A DNA stretch of 64,000 nucleotides. It comes from Mikania micrantha. Lineage: Eukaryota; Streptophyta; Magnoliopsida; Asterales; Asteraceae. A model generated the notes under the pieces. It did not search any database. It worked only from the letters and a program-made list of their open reading frames with translations, and was not told the DNA's origin. Positions 1-9,633 of the stretch are shown here, piece by piece; position 1 is the first letter of the stretch; every line of letters starts with the position of its first letter. The stretch lies in NCBI GenBank assembly GCA_009363875.1, contig CM018690.1, positions 3,212,788 to 3,276,787 of the forward strand, read 5' to 3'. The position numbers were made by a program, and so were the translations under genes.

Positions 1-484
1 ACTCCATTGGAAGGAAGAAGCGCCAGTCTCTGCGCTTTAGGGCTCCACTGCTTCAGTCTATCACTCGATCTTCACTCCGACCACTTGATTTGCACTCCAG
101 TGATAAGCGATCTGCACTCTGTTTTCGGTATGGCTTGAACACTATATCTTAGTCACAAGCTCGCAACCTTAATCCTTTCAGTAAGATAGGTGATCTTCAC
201 TTGGTTTTCGGTTAGCTAGAACTTGATATCTCAGTCGCAACCCTGATCCTTTCACTGGACACAAGGTACTTTCACCTTTCTCACCTGACTCTCTAGAACT
301 TGATGGTGCTACAGGAAACAATCCGGTTGAAAACGGTTTGATTGAATGTCAGAAACAGGAAACGAATTTAAGTAAATACCGTTATAACTAGTGCAATTTT
401 ACTGAACCCTGATCATTTCACTGAACCTCGAAGGGATAAAGAGGTTGCTTTCAATGAGACACCTGAATCATGATGCCTGATTAA
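1..484. other. Left flank of the nest, no gene seen
   Basis: No convincing gene was found. The stretch contains two imperfect copies of a roughly 65-bp unit (about 114-173 and 198-258) that run from a GTTTTCGGT-like start to AACC(C/T)TRATCCTTTCA. A further AACCCTGATCATTTCACT lies near 403-420. Bases about 366-402 are nearly the same as bases about 63616-63652 on the other side of the nest. This is probably older repeat or intergenic DNA into which S1 inserted. What it belongs to cannot be told from the sequence. Confidence 0.4.
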
Positions 485-489
485 CCGAC

Positions 490-1112
490 TATTGGTGCAT
501 GTAATGTCCCTAGTTCTGTATTTTGTATGATTTTGATGTATAAAGTTGGTATTAGTAATGAAATCAGCTATTCTATATTGTTCATTAATGTTTATTCAAG
601 GTTTATATATGTTTGACTTTGACTATTCCTATCATACAGACCCATTCGTGCGAATGATACCTAAGAATGAGTTCATTCGGACAAATGAACACCTAGTGAA
701 TGACTGAGGCGAACGAATGAGTCATCCGCATGACTCATTCGGTTGATTAAGCTCATTCGGCTGAGCCATTCGCTGAATGAGTGTTTCGCACTACTCATTC
801 GGCCGAATGAGTACAACTTATATATAGGACTGCAAACAAAATGTTTCAGTAACTTTTCCGAGCCTCCTCTCTCCCTTGAGCATTCCTCTGTCATATTCCT
901 AGGGTTTTGAGCCACTCTTTATTCTCCAACTTCAATTCTCACCCCGTGGTGTTCGATTTCGATCAAAACGTTGAGTCCTCATCATCGTATTGCCACGGGG
1001 CTTGGTGGTTTCGATTGGAATACCCTTGAATAGTATTCCGCACTATTCAAGGGCCTGTCGAGCAGATTCTTCAAGGAACCGAGTTGTTTTCAAGGGTTTC
1101 TCAGGTCCTACA
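490..1112 (+). repeat. S1 5' LTR
   Basis: It matches the 3' LTR at 63034-63579 from TTGGTGCATGTAATGTCCCT to the terminal TCCTACA. The 5' terminal TG has become TA (490-491); the 3' end is CA. It is about 77 bp longer than the 3' LTR because of extra TCATTCG/CGAATGA units between about 690 and 770. A perfect 20-bp palindrome (793-812) lies just before a TATATATA box. Confidence 0.9.
793..826 (+). promoter_or_regulatory. S1 5' LTR core promoter: palindrome plus TATA box
   Basis: ACTCATTCGGCCGAATGAGT at 793-812 is a perfect palindrome. TATATATA follows at 819-826, six bases on. The same arrangement recurs in the other S1 LTR (palindrome 63260-63279, TATA 63286-63293). In both S2 LTRs on the minus strand, TATATATA at 25695-25702 and 38868-38875 has CATTCGGCCGAATGA adjoining it. 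Conservation between diverged family members suggests a real promoter-proximal element. Confidence 0.6.
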
Positions 1113-1115
1113 AAG

Positions 1116-1127
1116 TGGTATCAGAGC
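1116..1127 (+). other. S1 primer-binding site (tRNA-iMet)
   Basis: TGGTATCAGAGC begins 3 bp after the 5' LTR and is complementary to the 3' end of initiator tRNA-Met, the usual primer of plant copia elements. Confidence 0.9.
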
Positions 1128-1739
1128 TTTGGCTCTTGATTCTGCTCGATTTTCGATCTAAATCATCTTATTTCAGATTGTTGTTTAGAGATTTTTGAAA
1201 ACCCTGATTTTCTTGCACTTGAAGTTACTGTTTCATTAACAATCAGTGTGTTTTTCTGGTTATTTTGGTAAATCGAGCATTCCTATGGCTTAGTAATGTT
1301 GTCCTAAGGTTCTGTACAAACTTTGGTGGCCAGATTCAATCAAAATCCAAAGTTATCGAGATTTTTGTTGCTGAAAACCCCAGTTTGTGTGAATGACCCG
1401 TTTGACCGAATAGATTTCTTTCGCACAGGGCGAATAGGTTCATTCGGCCGAATAGCTCTCTTTCGGTCCAAAAGCTGATTTGAATAGCAACTCTTTCAGC
1501 TGGTTGACAAGTCATTCGGGTGACAAGTCATTCGGGTGACAGGCCTTTCGGTCAATCCACTTATTCGGTATATTAGTCATTAGGTCGTCTACTTATTCAC
1601 ATCAGACCCCTCATTCGGACTCATCAGTTCATTCGGTTAGTTCTTAGCCATTCGGTTCTCGACATTCGGTTGGTTTACATTCATTCGGCTATCAATCCTG
1701 AAATTTTTCTAAGTGTTGGATAAGTTTATTCTTGACTAA
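1128..1739 (+). other. S1 untranslated leader with TCATTCG dyads
   Basis: No ORF of note lies between the PBS and the gag start. From about 1395 to 1690 there are more than ten copies of (T)CATTCGG or its variants. The equivalent leader of S2 (37982-38567) is built the same way although the sequence between motifs differs. Confidence 0.6.
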
Positions 1740-4537
1740 ATGGAGGAACTAGCGTTGATGGCTAATCAAAACCATAGAATTCAAAACCTACTGCTCCTAG
1801 AGACTGAGAAGGGAAATTAAAATAAAGCTTCAAAATTGTTATCCTTAGATGATTACCCTTATTGGAAGTATAGATTTGAGATTCATATCAATGGAGTTGA
1901 CACCAATCTTTGGATGATGATTGAGGGTGGGTATTTGAGACCACTTAGTGAAGATGGATCATCTATGCTTGTTACCAGGATGACTGAGCCTCAGAGAAAG
2001 TTGTATGGTTTTGAGAAGAAAGCTTATGCCATATTGTCCCAGTCTATTGCTACAGACATCTTTCATCAATTCAGACAGTTTACTTCTTCAAAATCACTAT
2101 GGTATGCCTTACAACAAAGATACGAGGGAAATGATGCACTGAATAGCATCAAGTCTAAGGCCTTGAAGAAAGAGTTCAACAGTTTCATGTGCCTGGGTAA
2201 TGAGTCTTTGGATGACTTGATTGCTAGATTTTATCATCTCCTGAGTTAGCTCTACAATCATCAAGTCAAGACAACTACACAAGAGAAGATCCAGTGTCTG
2301 GCTGATGCCTTACCTCCCAAGTGGGAATCCTTTCTGATGGTTTTGAAACAGAGTGAGATGATTGCTAACATGGACATTAATGATTTCATTCAGAAGCTGA
2401 AGGAACAAGAGATAGAGAACAAGTGGAAAGCAAAGAGAGTTTCTCAAGTGCAAGATCCATCATTATACTACTCTACTCCTACTGTGGAAAGAGCTTCTTC
2501 TCATGCTCCATTGAAGACATTTTTGTCTCAGACCAAAAATGCTCCTGTTTCAGGCCAGACATCCTTCAGTCAGTCATCTACAACTTCCACATCTTAGAAA
2601 GAAGAAAGTCATTCTGTCACAAATTTGAAGACATGCAACTTTGACAAAGTAACCGTGGAGGTTGCTAAAGAGCATATGGGTTTGTTATCCACACTTGTGA
2701 GATCTTATGATGGGCTGCTAGCTGGGCAGATTGGTAATCCACATTTGACAAATGAAGACTACTCTCAGATTGATCCTGATGATATGGAAAGGATTGACAT
2801 TATGTGGACTCTTACAAGTGCAGTTAGAAGAGCAAAAGACTTTGTCAAAAGAACTGGGAAAGACATCAATCTGAACAAAGACTCAAAGTTTGGATTTGAC
2901 ATGTCATCTGTTACTTGCTACAACTGTGGGGACAAAGGTCATTTTGCAAGACAATGCAATAAGCCTAAGTAGATGGGTAATCACAATCCTTTTCAGAACC
3001 AAAGATCATCAGCTGCTAATCCAGAGAGAAGATTGGTACCAATTGACACTCCTGCTCAAGCTAGTTCATCTAATGCAAACAAGGCACTCATGGTTCAGAA
3101 TGATGAGGGAGAAAACTGGGATTTCAGATTCAACTCTGAAAAGGGAGGAGCAGAATGATGAGGGAGAAAACTAATGCAAACAAGGCACTCATGGTTCAGA
3201 ATGATGAGGGAGAAAACTGGGATTTCAGATTCAACTCTGAAAAGGGAGGAGCAGATAAAGCTTGTGTTGCAGAGATCAAAGAAGTTGCTGAATCCAGAGA
3301 TGAAAGTAATTCAGAAGAAACAAAGACAAGTCTGGATGAATCATCAGGTTTATAATAAGAAAGCACATCAGATTCAGAAACTCAAGGAGAGTCAGATGCT
3401 GAGTCTGAAGAACAATCTGCTACACAGTTTTCTTTGATGGTGAATACTTCTGCTTCATCTCAGTCTGATCAGGTATATGATGAATGTTCCTAATCTCATT
3501 CTGGTTGCTTTAATTGTGTTGATCTTGAAAGTAAGGTGTTGGCTTATCAGCAACATAATGCTGACTTGATTAGCGATCTCAACCAGTGCATTGAGGCAAA
3601 CAAAATTTTAAAATCAAATGAAAAAGATTTTCAAGCTAAAATTGAGCTATTAAATAGGCAATTGCATGAGGCTGAGATTGCTGTGCTGAATAAGCAAGAT
3701 GCTATCACTTCTTATCTCAATACCATCAATGAGATAAAGAAGAAATTAGCCATAGTCGAGTGTGACTATGAAACTTTGAGTCAGAAGCTCAAGAGCTATG
3801 AAAGCTCCTCATACATCATTGAGCACATGATCAATAATGGGACTGATCCAAAGGGTAAGGGAAAAGTGAATTATAATCATTGTCCTCCACCTGTCTTAAA
3901 TTGCTTTGTCAACTCACCAAATGACAAAGAAATTAAAGATTTTCAAGTGAAAACTCCATTAGTAATTGATCCTATTGGAATTATTTCTTATGAAAGTTCC
4001 TCATTGTTTGAGGAATCTTTTGTGGAGGGAGTGGTTGAGGATTGGGTCTCTGATTCTGAGGATGAGTCTGATATTTCTCCTTAAGTATCTTGTGTTAAGA
4101 ATAAGACATCTAGTGTAAAAAATGCTGACCCAATCTTATCAAAGACAAACATGTCTTCAAAGTTATCCAAAGCAATATGCTTTGTGAAGTCTTCACAAGA
4201 TGGTGAAGCAAGTAAGTCCAACAAGACTAATAATCTTGTTTTCAATGGGACAAAGGGTTTGGGTTTTAAGCAAGACAAGACAAAAACAAATGATTTTCTT
4301 CAAAACAAAAAGTTTCATTCTAAATCCAAACAGTTTTATCACCGAGATAAACGAGCTTGTTTTGAGTGTGGTGCACCTGGACATTTTGCTAGATTTTGTC
4401 CTCATTTGATTAGACCACAAGTTGCACCACATCGAAAACAAAATCAGAATTTTGTTAAAGAGGTAAAATTTGCTCGTCCCTCATCTCAAGTTAAACCCAA
4501 GCATCCTTTCTCCATCAAACCTCAAGATAAGGGTAAA
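1740..4537 (+). pseudogene. gag: S1 gag, first part (degenerate)
   Basis: This is the capsid/nucleocapsid polyprotein of the S1 copia element. The ATG at 1740 begins the same N-terminal motif as the S2 gag. Recognisable parts are the copia-type gag core (about 1840-2330), a CCHC knuckle of the form CYNCGDKGHFARQC near 2915-2960, a coiled-coil stretch (3536-3830) and a second knuckle CFECGAPGHFARFC near 4355-4400. Breaks include stops near 1818, 2247, 2595, 2970 and 4082 and a 101-bp tandem duplication at about 3071-3255. Solo LTR A then interrupts the frame after 4537. The gene continues at 16545. It cannot make a full product. Confidence 0.85.
3071..3255 (+). repeat. 101-bp direct tandem duplication in S1 gag
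   Basis: The block starting TAATGCAAACAAGGCACTCA at 3071 begins again at 3172 and is nearly identical. The period of 101 bp is not a multiple of three, so it breaks the gag frame. S2 has a single copy at the corresponding place. Confidence 0.8.
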
Positions 4538-4898
4538 TGTGACACCCCGTAATTTCCAGGTCAGCTTTATAATTATTTTAATATTTATTTAAATGCTTTA
4601 TGTACACGTGGCACTAGAATTAGTTTAATTTAGCATGACACGTGGCACGACAGTACAAACACCGACATACAACAAGATAATTCGTGGAATTATCGGCAAA
4701 CAGCACACACGTGTCAAAACACACGAACGTTGGTGAACGTCTAGCACACTGTGTAACACAACACTCGAAACGTCACAAAACACTCACACATTGAACTTGG
4801 AAGTTCAAACAAGGCCAAACGATAGTCCGTAAGCGTGAAAACGGCAACGGACGGATCAAACTAATGAAAATGGGCCTATTGGGCTCTTCAGTGGATGT

Positions 4899-5023
4899 GT
4901 CACGCTACGCGACGGCCCACAAGGAACCTGTCGCGGTACGCGACAGGTGGGCGGGGGAAATTCGAACCCGAATTCCCTCGCGCAATGCGAGAGATTCCCT
5001 TATACGTGTCGCGCTACGCGACA
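4899..5023 (+). promoter_or_regulatory. LTR A: CGCG dyad cluster upstream of TATA
   Basis: There are four dyads in 125 bp. One near 4899-4913 has centre CTA and one mismatch. At 4927-4947 the arms CCTGTCGCG and CGCGACAGG flank GTA and are perfect. At 4978-4992 arms CTCGC and GCGAG lie around GCAAT. At 5007-5023 arms TGTCGCG and CGCGACA flank CTA. They end about 20 bp before the TTTATAAAT at 5045. LTRs B and D have equivalent clusters. Confidence 0.6.
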
Positions 5024-5044
5024 ATGCCCAGTTCGCAGAAAATC

Positions 5045-5053
5045 TTTATAAAT
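5045..5053 (+). promoter_or_regulatory. LTR A: putative TATA box
   Basis: TTTATAAAT lies just downstream of the CGCG dyad cluster, as TTTATAAAA does in the D LTRs. The position is conserved, but promoter function is inferred. Confidence 0.5.
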
Positions 5054-5823
5054 CCAAGAAAAATCATTTCAAGCCACCCTATTTTACCTTCTCGAGCTCT
5101 AGACCACTCAAAGTCGTCTTCCCCACCAGAAAACTCCATTTTTACCCTGTTTGAAGCCATTATCAACTTGTGGAAGCTTAGAGTGAGGATTGGAAGCTTG
5201 AAGAACTAAGTTGGGAGCTTGACACCATCACCATCACTTCATCCCTACTCGAATCAGTTGTCCAGGAGCTTGAGGAATCTGCTAACATCAACATCTTGCT
5301 GCTCTTGAGCCTTTGAGGTAGTTCTTGTGACCAAAACACCTATTTACACACCATTACACACACATGCATGTGTTAAATCACACATGCAAGCACCTTTGAT
5401 GCACATGCATGAATTTTATTTATGGGTTTGATGATTTTACTATGATTCTTGATGATCTATAATGTTTAGATGATGTTTTATGATGATCCAAGATATTGGG
5501 TATGAGTCTTTTTGCTTGAAATAATGACTTATGGCATTATGAGTACATGCATCTATGATCCATGACTCATGGAGTGATCTTGTAGTTGCAAATGTGTTTA
5601 TAAATGATATTAGAAGACCTTCACATGATTTAATGATGTTGAAATGGTTAAAATTATGAGTTTTGATGAAACTTGCCATTAATAGTAACTTTTTACTTAT
5701 GAAATGTGAATGTGGATGATATTTGGTGTCATGCATGTTCAAGGATTGTTGCTTAGATGTTATTGGGATGATGATAAGGTTTAGAATGTGATTTTGATAA
5801 TGTTTATGGTCATATTTGGCATT

Positions 5824-6304
5824 CTTACTATTTTTAGTAACTTTTTGGATCAAGATGTTGATAAGTGATGAATTTGGCTATGTTAACATGTTTACATGAT
5901 GCTAAGTAACATATTATGATGATTGGTGATATGAAAATTTGGTTAGAAATGTTAAAATGGTTACTTATATGCAAACCTACAAAGTTACTATATTTAGTAA
6001 CTTTATTTTTACAAAAACCGACTTGTAAATGTTTTGTATGATTTGAGCATGCTAAGTGACTTGCTATATTATAATATGTTGATTAGATGCTAAGATAGAT
6101 GGTTTCCGATGTCACGTATGCTATAAACGGAAACTTTCCATTTTAGGAAACTTTTATGTGCAAACATGCTATAAACGACTTATGTGACTTTGTATGATGA
6201 TGTGCAATGTGTTAATATGATCACGTAGGACTAATGAGCATGCTAGAACTATAAAACCGTTATGCTTTGTGAACTTTCCATAAATGGAAACTTACTATAA
6301 ATAG
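5824..6304 (+). repeat. LTR A: A/T-centred dyad array
   Basis: Five dyads each have a 4-base A/T centre: CTATTTTTAG (5828-5837), CTATATTTAG (5988-5997), CCATTTTAGG (6138-6147), CCATAAATGG (6278-6287) and CTATAAATAG (6295-6304). Arms extend outward, for example GTTACTA/TAGTAAC and TTTCCA/TGGAAA. They match MEF2-type CTA(A/T)4TAG and CArG-type CC(A/T)6GG sites. The same classes recur at 40491-41121 in LTR D. Confidence 0.6.
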
Positions 6305-6416
6305 TAAGTTGTCCATAGACGCGACTTGCGCGTTTTGCACACGACAAGCACTTACACGATTACTACACGATTCACAAACTGTCACACGGTTCACCAACGG
6401 GTCGTTGACTTGACAC

Positions 6417-6462
6417 GGTCAACTTTGGTCAAACACGGTCAAACATGGTCAAACAAGGTCAA
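6417..6462 (+). repeat. LTR A: five GGTCAA motifs at exact 10-bp spacing
   Basis: GGTCAA begins at 6417, 6427, 6437, 6447 and 6457, one per helical turn. GGTCAA is the reverse complement of TTGACC, the plant W-box bound by WRKY factors. D LTRs have a shorter related run at 41233-41267. It may simply be a 10-bp tandem repeat; binding is unproven. Confidence 0.5.
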
Positions 6463-6605
6463 TGTGGACCAACACGAGCAAACACGGTCATTGTGGACCG
6501 ACACGGACGACCATGAACAACCAAGGGTTGTTGGACACAAACACGAGCACTAACACGAACACTAGTACGGTCACTTACACGAACTCACGTACGGTATACG
6601 ATATA

Positions 6606-7981
6606 TGTGACAATTGCAGGTAAACATTACGTCATCAATAACACGAGCACGTTTGGTCGTTTTAGGAATCTGTGTTAAATTGATGATTTTAATCATTACA
6701 GGTTTAAAGTGTGCGAGAAATTGGGAACATGGGAGAAAACCGTGCGTGAAACCGAGTTACGGATTGCCCGGAATCGAAAAACGAAGAAAAAAAATTCTAA
6801 GTAATGGTCGAATGGACTCACCGCGGTACGCGGAGGTGGGCTTAGAATCCTCCGCGGTACGCGATGGTTGCAAAATATCTAAGATTCCTCCGGATTTCTT
6901 CGCGGTACGCGAAGCCTTTTTGGGCTTCTGGTCGCGGTACGCGACGGATGTGGCGGTGCAGTGAGCTGATCTACTTCATTAGATTTCATGCAAAGTTAAA
7001 CATTTATTTCTCATTTCGAATCCAGACGAAGAACACACATAAACTACCATCCAATCTTCATTTTCAAGGCTTCTGAAGCTAAGGATCGCACCAGGGATTA
7101 TCATAACAAGTTCTGATCGTTATTTTGAAGTCAGAAATCCGTCTGATTAGAATCACCCTTTACTATCAAGTCTTGTGATATTCTGCTACATTTGTATTAT
7201 CAGGTGAGTTTCATACAACCCCTTTTCTTTTACTGTTTTCTTAACATCGGGGTGACTATTATGAAATCTTTATCAAACGTGTGATATGTTTAGTAACAAT
7301 TGCAATACCGGCTTGCATGTGGGTGTCATGGGATTATGACTATTTTCTGTGTACAACAAAAGTCCTCAAAACCAACTGTATCTGGTTAACCCATGTGGGG
7401 CCGAATGTGTGGACAAAGATAGTACTATCGGGCTGACAACCCCATTCATGGATAGATAGCGTCTACCCTTGTGTGAATGCTTGTCACCATTCCTGGTATC
7501 GACTTGATGTAGTGAGACATTGAGTTAGAGGCACGGAGTTTAACTTCGGTTATTTTCTAGACTGGACTGTCAGAAAGGATCTGGATACGGGTCACATGAT
7601 TATTCACTTATGTTAATGTGTATCATTGACTTTACTATCATATCATATTGTATCGAGTCTTATTTATGAACTCACCAGTTTTTATACTGATATTTTAAAC
7701 TTTAAATCTTTTACAGGTAATCAGTACCAACGGTGAGGAAACAACTGTGCACGCACCATGTAATTAGGACTTGGGATGTAATAGAAGGAACTTAAGTTGT
7801 GAACGGATATTCAGGACATGTAATAAATATTTGTCGTGATTTGTAATTAGTGCTTTTCTTAACTATGTGTGTTATGATACCGGATCAAGTAAGTCACCCC
7901 TCACCTTCGAGACTTCGCCGCTATGCTTCCGCTACCTTTAAGGATGACGTCGTCTGGTGACGCGGAGGTGGGGGTGTGACA
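6606..7981 (+). repeat. B 5' LTR
   Basis: It runs from TGTGACAATTGCAGG to GGGGGTGTGACA. CGCG-type dyads lie at 6821-6945. Intron-like splice signals are present: CAG|GTGAGTTT at 7203/7204 and TTTTACAG|GTAATC at 7716/7717. I could not place a TATA box with confidence. Confidence 0.95.
6819..6945 (+). promoter_or_regulatory. B LTR: CGCG dyad cluster
   Basis: Four CGCG-GTA-CGCG cores are present. CCGCG/CGCGG lies near 6821, CCGCG/CGCGA near 6852, CTTCGCG/CGCGAAG at 6898-6914 and GTCGCG/CGCGAC at 6931-6945. The flanking bases of the last two pair with each other. The cluster is repeated in the 3' LTR (about 14489-14615). Confidence 0.6.
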
Positions 7982-7984
7982 GGG

Positions 7985-7996
7985 TGGTATCAGAGC
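7985..7996 (+). other. B primer-binding site (tRNA-iMet)
   Basis: TGGTATCAGAGC starts 3 bp after the 5' LTR. CACAG|GTTATAG lies just after it and could serve as a weak splice donor. Confidence 0.9.
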
Positions 7997-8164
7997 CACA
8001 GGTTATAGAATTTAGGCGGACTTAGAAACCTAGATTATAACCATAGGCTCGAATAGTTACACTGAGAGCACCGAACATAGTTAACAAATATAAACACTCA
8101 AATAAATGTTGTTGTTATTTATTTATTTTATGTTACTAATACGAACTTGTGTGTCGATACAGCA

Positions 8165-8827
8165 ATGTCAGACTCAGAAAGTGATTCATTTGGCACGGAA
8201 ACAAGTTCAGGATCAACACAGACAGTGCCGTCATCTCAAATGTCCCACCAGACTTTACCATCAATACCACCTACACCACCTATACCTCAGCATCTGTTAG
8301 ATGCTGACTCACCAGCTATCAGGAGGGCACAAAGCCCTACACCACCACAGCAAGTACCAGTATTTACAGGGTTTGGAGGAAGGCGGGGACGAGCCCGCAT
8401 CTCGACAGGTCCTGTTCCGAGGGGACCACTAGCACCTCGGGATGTACCTCATTCCATACATGAGGAAGGCGAGTCATCTCAGCAGGCTGAGATGAGAGTT
8501 CAGCTGCAACGGGTTACATTGGATCTTCAGTTATCGCGTGTTTCATTGCAGGAAACACGTGACACTCTGTGGGAAACTCGCACGGCCTATGAGAATTTAG
8601 CTGAACATGTTGCTGTCCTGGAGGCAGGTGCCAGGGCATGGAGGGAGGTGATTGAGGGTAGACTTCAGTGGACTTTAGGTGGTATGTGTAGGAGTGGGGT
8701 AGAGAGAGTTAGGGGATGGATGGTAGGGCTAGGCAATATGAGGATGGAGCTACGACTGTTGGACGTAGCAATAGTGATGGCAGCGGTGGCCATCATTATC
8801 ACATGTTTACTGTATTTACTACGGTAA
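8165..8827 (+). CDS. B pre-gag ORF: coiled-coil protein with C-terminal membrane segment
   Basis: The product is 220 aa and I do not recognise the family. The N-terminal third is disordered and rich in Ser, Thr and Pro (runs such as PSIPPTPPIPQ). Residues about 105-160 look like a coiled coil (MRVQLQRVTLDLQLSRVSLQ and on). The last 25 residues contain a strongly hydrophobic stretch, VAIVMAAVAIIITCLLYLL, directly before the stop, like a tail anchor. The ATG at 8165 was chosen because TTACTAAT and a pyrimidine-rich TCGATACAG precede it, which reads as a 3' splice site; an in-frame non-ATG start upstream is less likely. It lies between the PBS and gag of B. Array D has an unrelated-looking ORF in the same place, so a pre-gag product may be general in these elements. 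Confidence 0.65.
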   Translation: MSDSESDSFGTETSSGSTQTVPSSQMSHQTLPSIPPTPPIPQHLLDADSPAIRRAQSPTPPQQVPVFTGFGGRRGRARISTGPVPRGPLAPRDVPHSIHEEGESSQQAEMRVQLQRVTLDLQLSRVSLQETRDTLWETRTAYENLAEHVAVLEAGARAWREVIEGRLQWTLGGMCRSGVERVRGWMVGLGNMRMELRLLDVAIVMAAVAIIITCLLYLLR

Positions 8828-9633
8828 AGGAATCGAATAGGTTGGACTGTACTACTTCGAGGAAGTTTTGACTTGTAAAATAGGCCTCGGACGGTTAGGT
8901 TGTAATAGTGGGTACAACTGCATTAGGATATTTTCTTGCATATGTACTAATCCTAATGTACAACTGTGACAGTTATAATAAAAGTTTTCTTTTAACATTG
9001 TATGTGCAACATTGTGTCTTTACATTATAGCCGGTGCTAACTTTTCAAGTCATATAAAAAGAAAACTTGTGCGAAAACATAACAATATCGGTGTTACATT
9101 GCGGTAAAGTAATGTAATACTAGTACATAACAAGACTCATGTGGAGTCATAACGATATCGGTGTTACATTGCGGTGAAGTAATGTAATACTAGTACATAA
9201 CAAGACTCGTGGGGTCATAACAATATCGGTGTTACATTGCGGTGAAGTAATGTAATACTAGTACGTAACAAAATTTGTGATAAGGTCATATCAATATCGG
9301 TGTTACATTATAGAGAAATAATGTAATACTAGTACATAACAAACACGTGTAGAAACATATTAATATCGGTACTACATTATAGTGAAATAATGTAATACTA
9401 GTACATATCAGTGTAGTAACATGTCTAAATCGGTGTCATTTTGGTAGACTATAAAATGATACTAGTATACGCTTGGCAAGACAAACAGATGTACTAGTAT
9501 AACTGCAACTATGAACATGACTTAGTGGTGTACAATATAACTGTGAAAAACTCGAAGTAGTTGTACAACATTTGTCTTTATTACGACTATGGATTCTTGT
9601 TTTGACTTTACTTTATCTGTGTATGATCAGACT
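8828..9633 (+). other. B spacer between the pre-gag ORF and gag
   Basis: This is non-coding apart from short overlaps. TTATAATAAAAG near 8973 looks like a possible poly(A) signal for the small ORF. From 9081 there is a tandem stem-loop array. No clear splice acceptor was seen before the gag ATG. Confidence 0.5.
9081..9475 (+). repeat. B leader: six ~70-bp tandem repeats, each with a stem-loop
   Basis: Units begin near 9081, 9151, 9219, 9290, 9359 and 9424, with A(A/T)ATCGGT as the recurring head. Units 1-3 contain TTACATTGC, a 6-base loop (GGTAAA or GGTGAA) and GTAATGTAA. Units 4 and 5 have TTACATTAT or CTACATTAT, a loop AGAGAA or AGTGAA, and ATAATGTAA. Unit 6 has GTGTCATTTT and AAAATGATAC around a 10-base centre. 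Stems are kept while bases change in pairs. ACTAGTAC follows units 1-5 (ACTAGTATAC in unit 6). Confidence 0.85.

Noticed and set aside
2973..3437. Overlapping short ORFs around 2973-3437 as separate genes
   Set aside because: They are frames of the S1 gag, split by stops and the 101-bp duplication.
6614..6964. 116-aa ORF in the B LTR, present identically in both LTRs
   Set aside because: Identity follows from LTR identity; it spans the dyad cluster and has no protein-like features.
9081..9475. CRISPR-like array from regular 70-bp repeats
   Set aside because: The units are contiguous diverged repeats without unique spacers, inside a plant retrotransposon leader.
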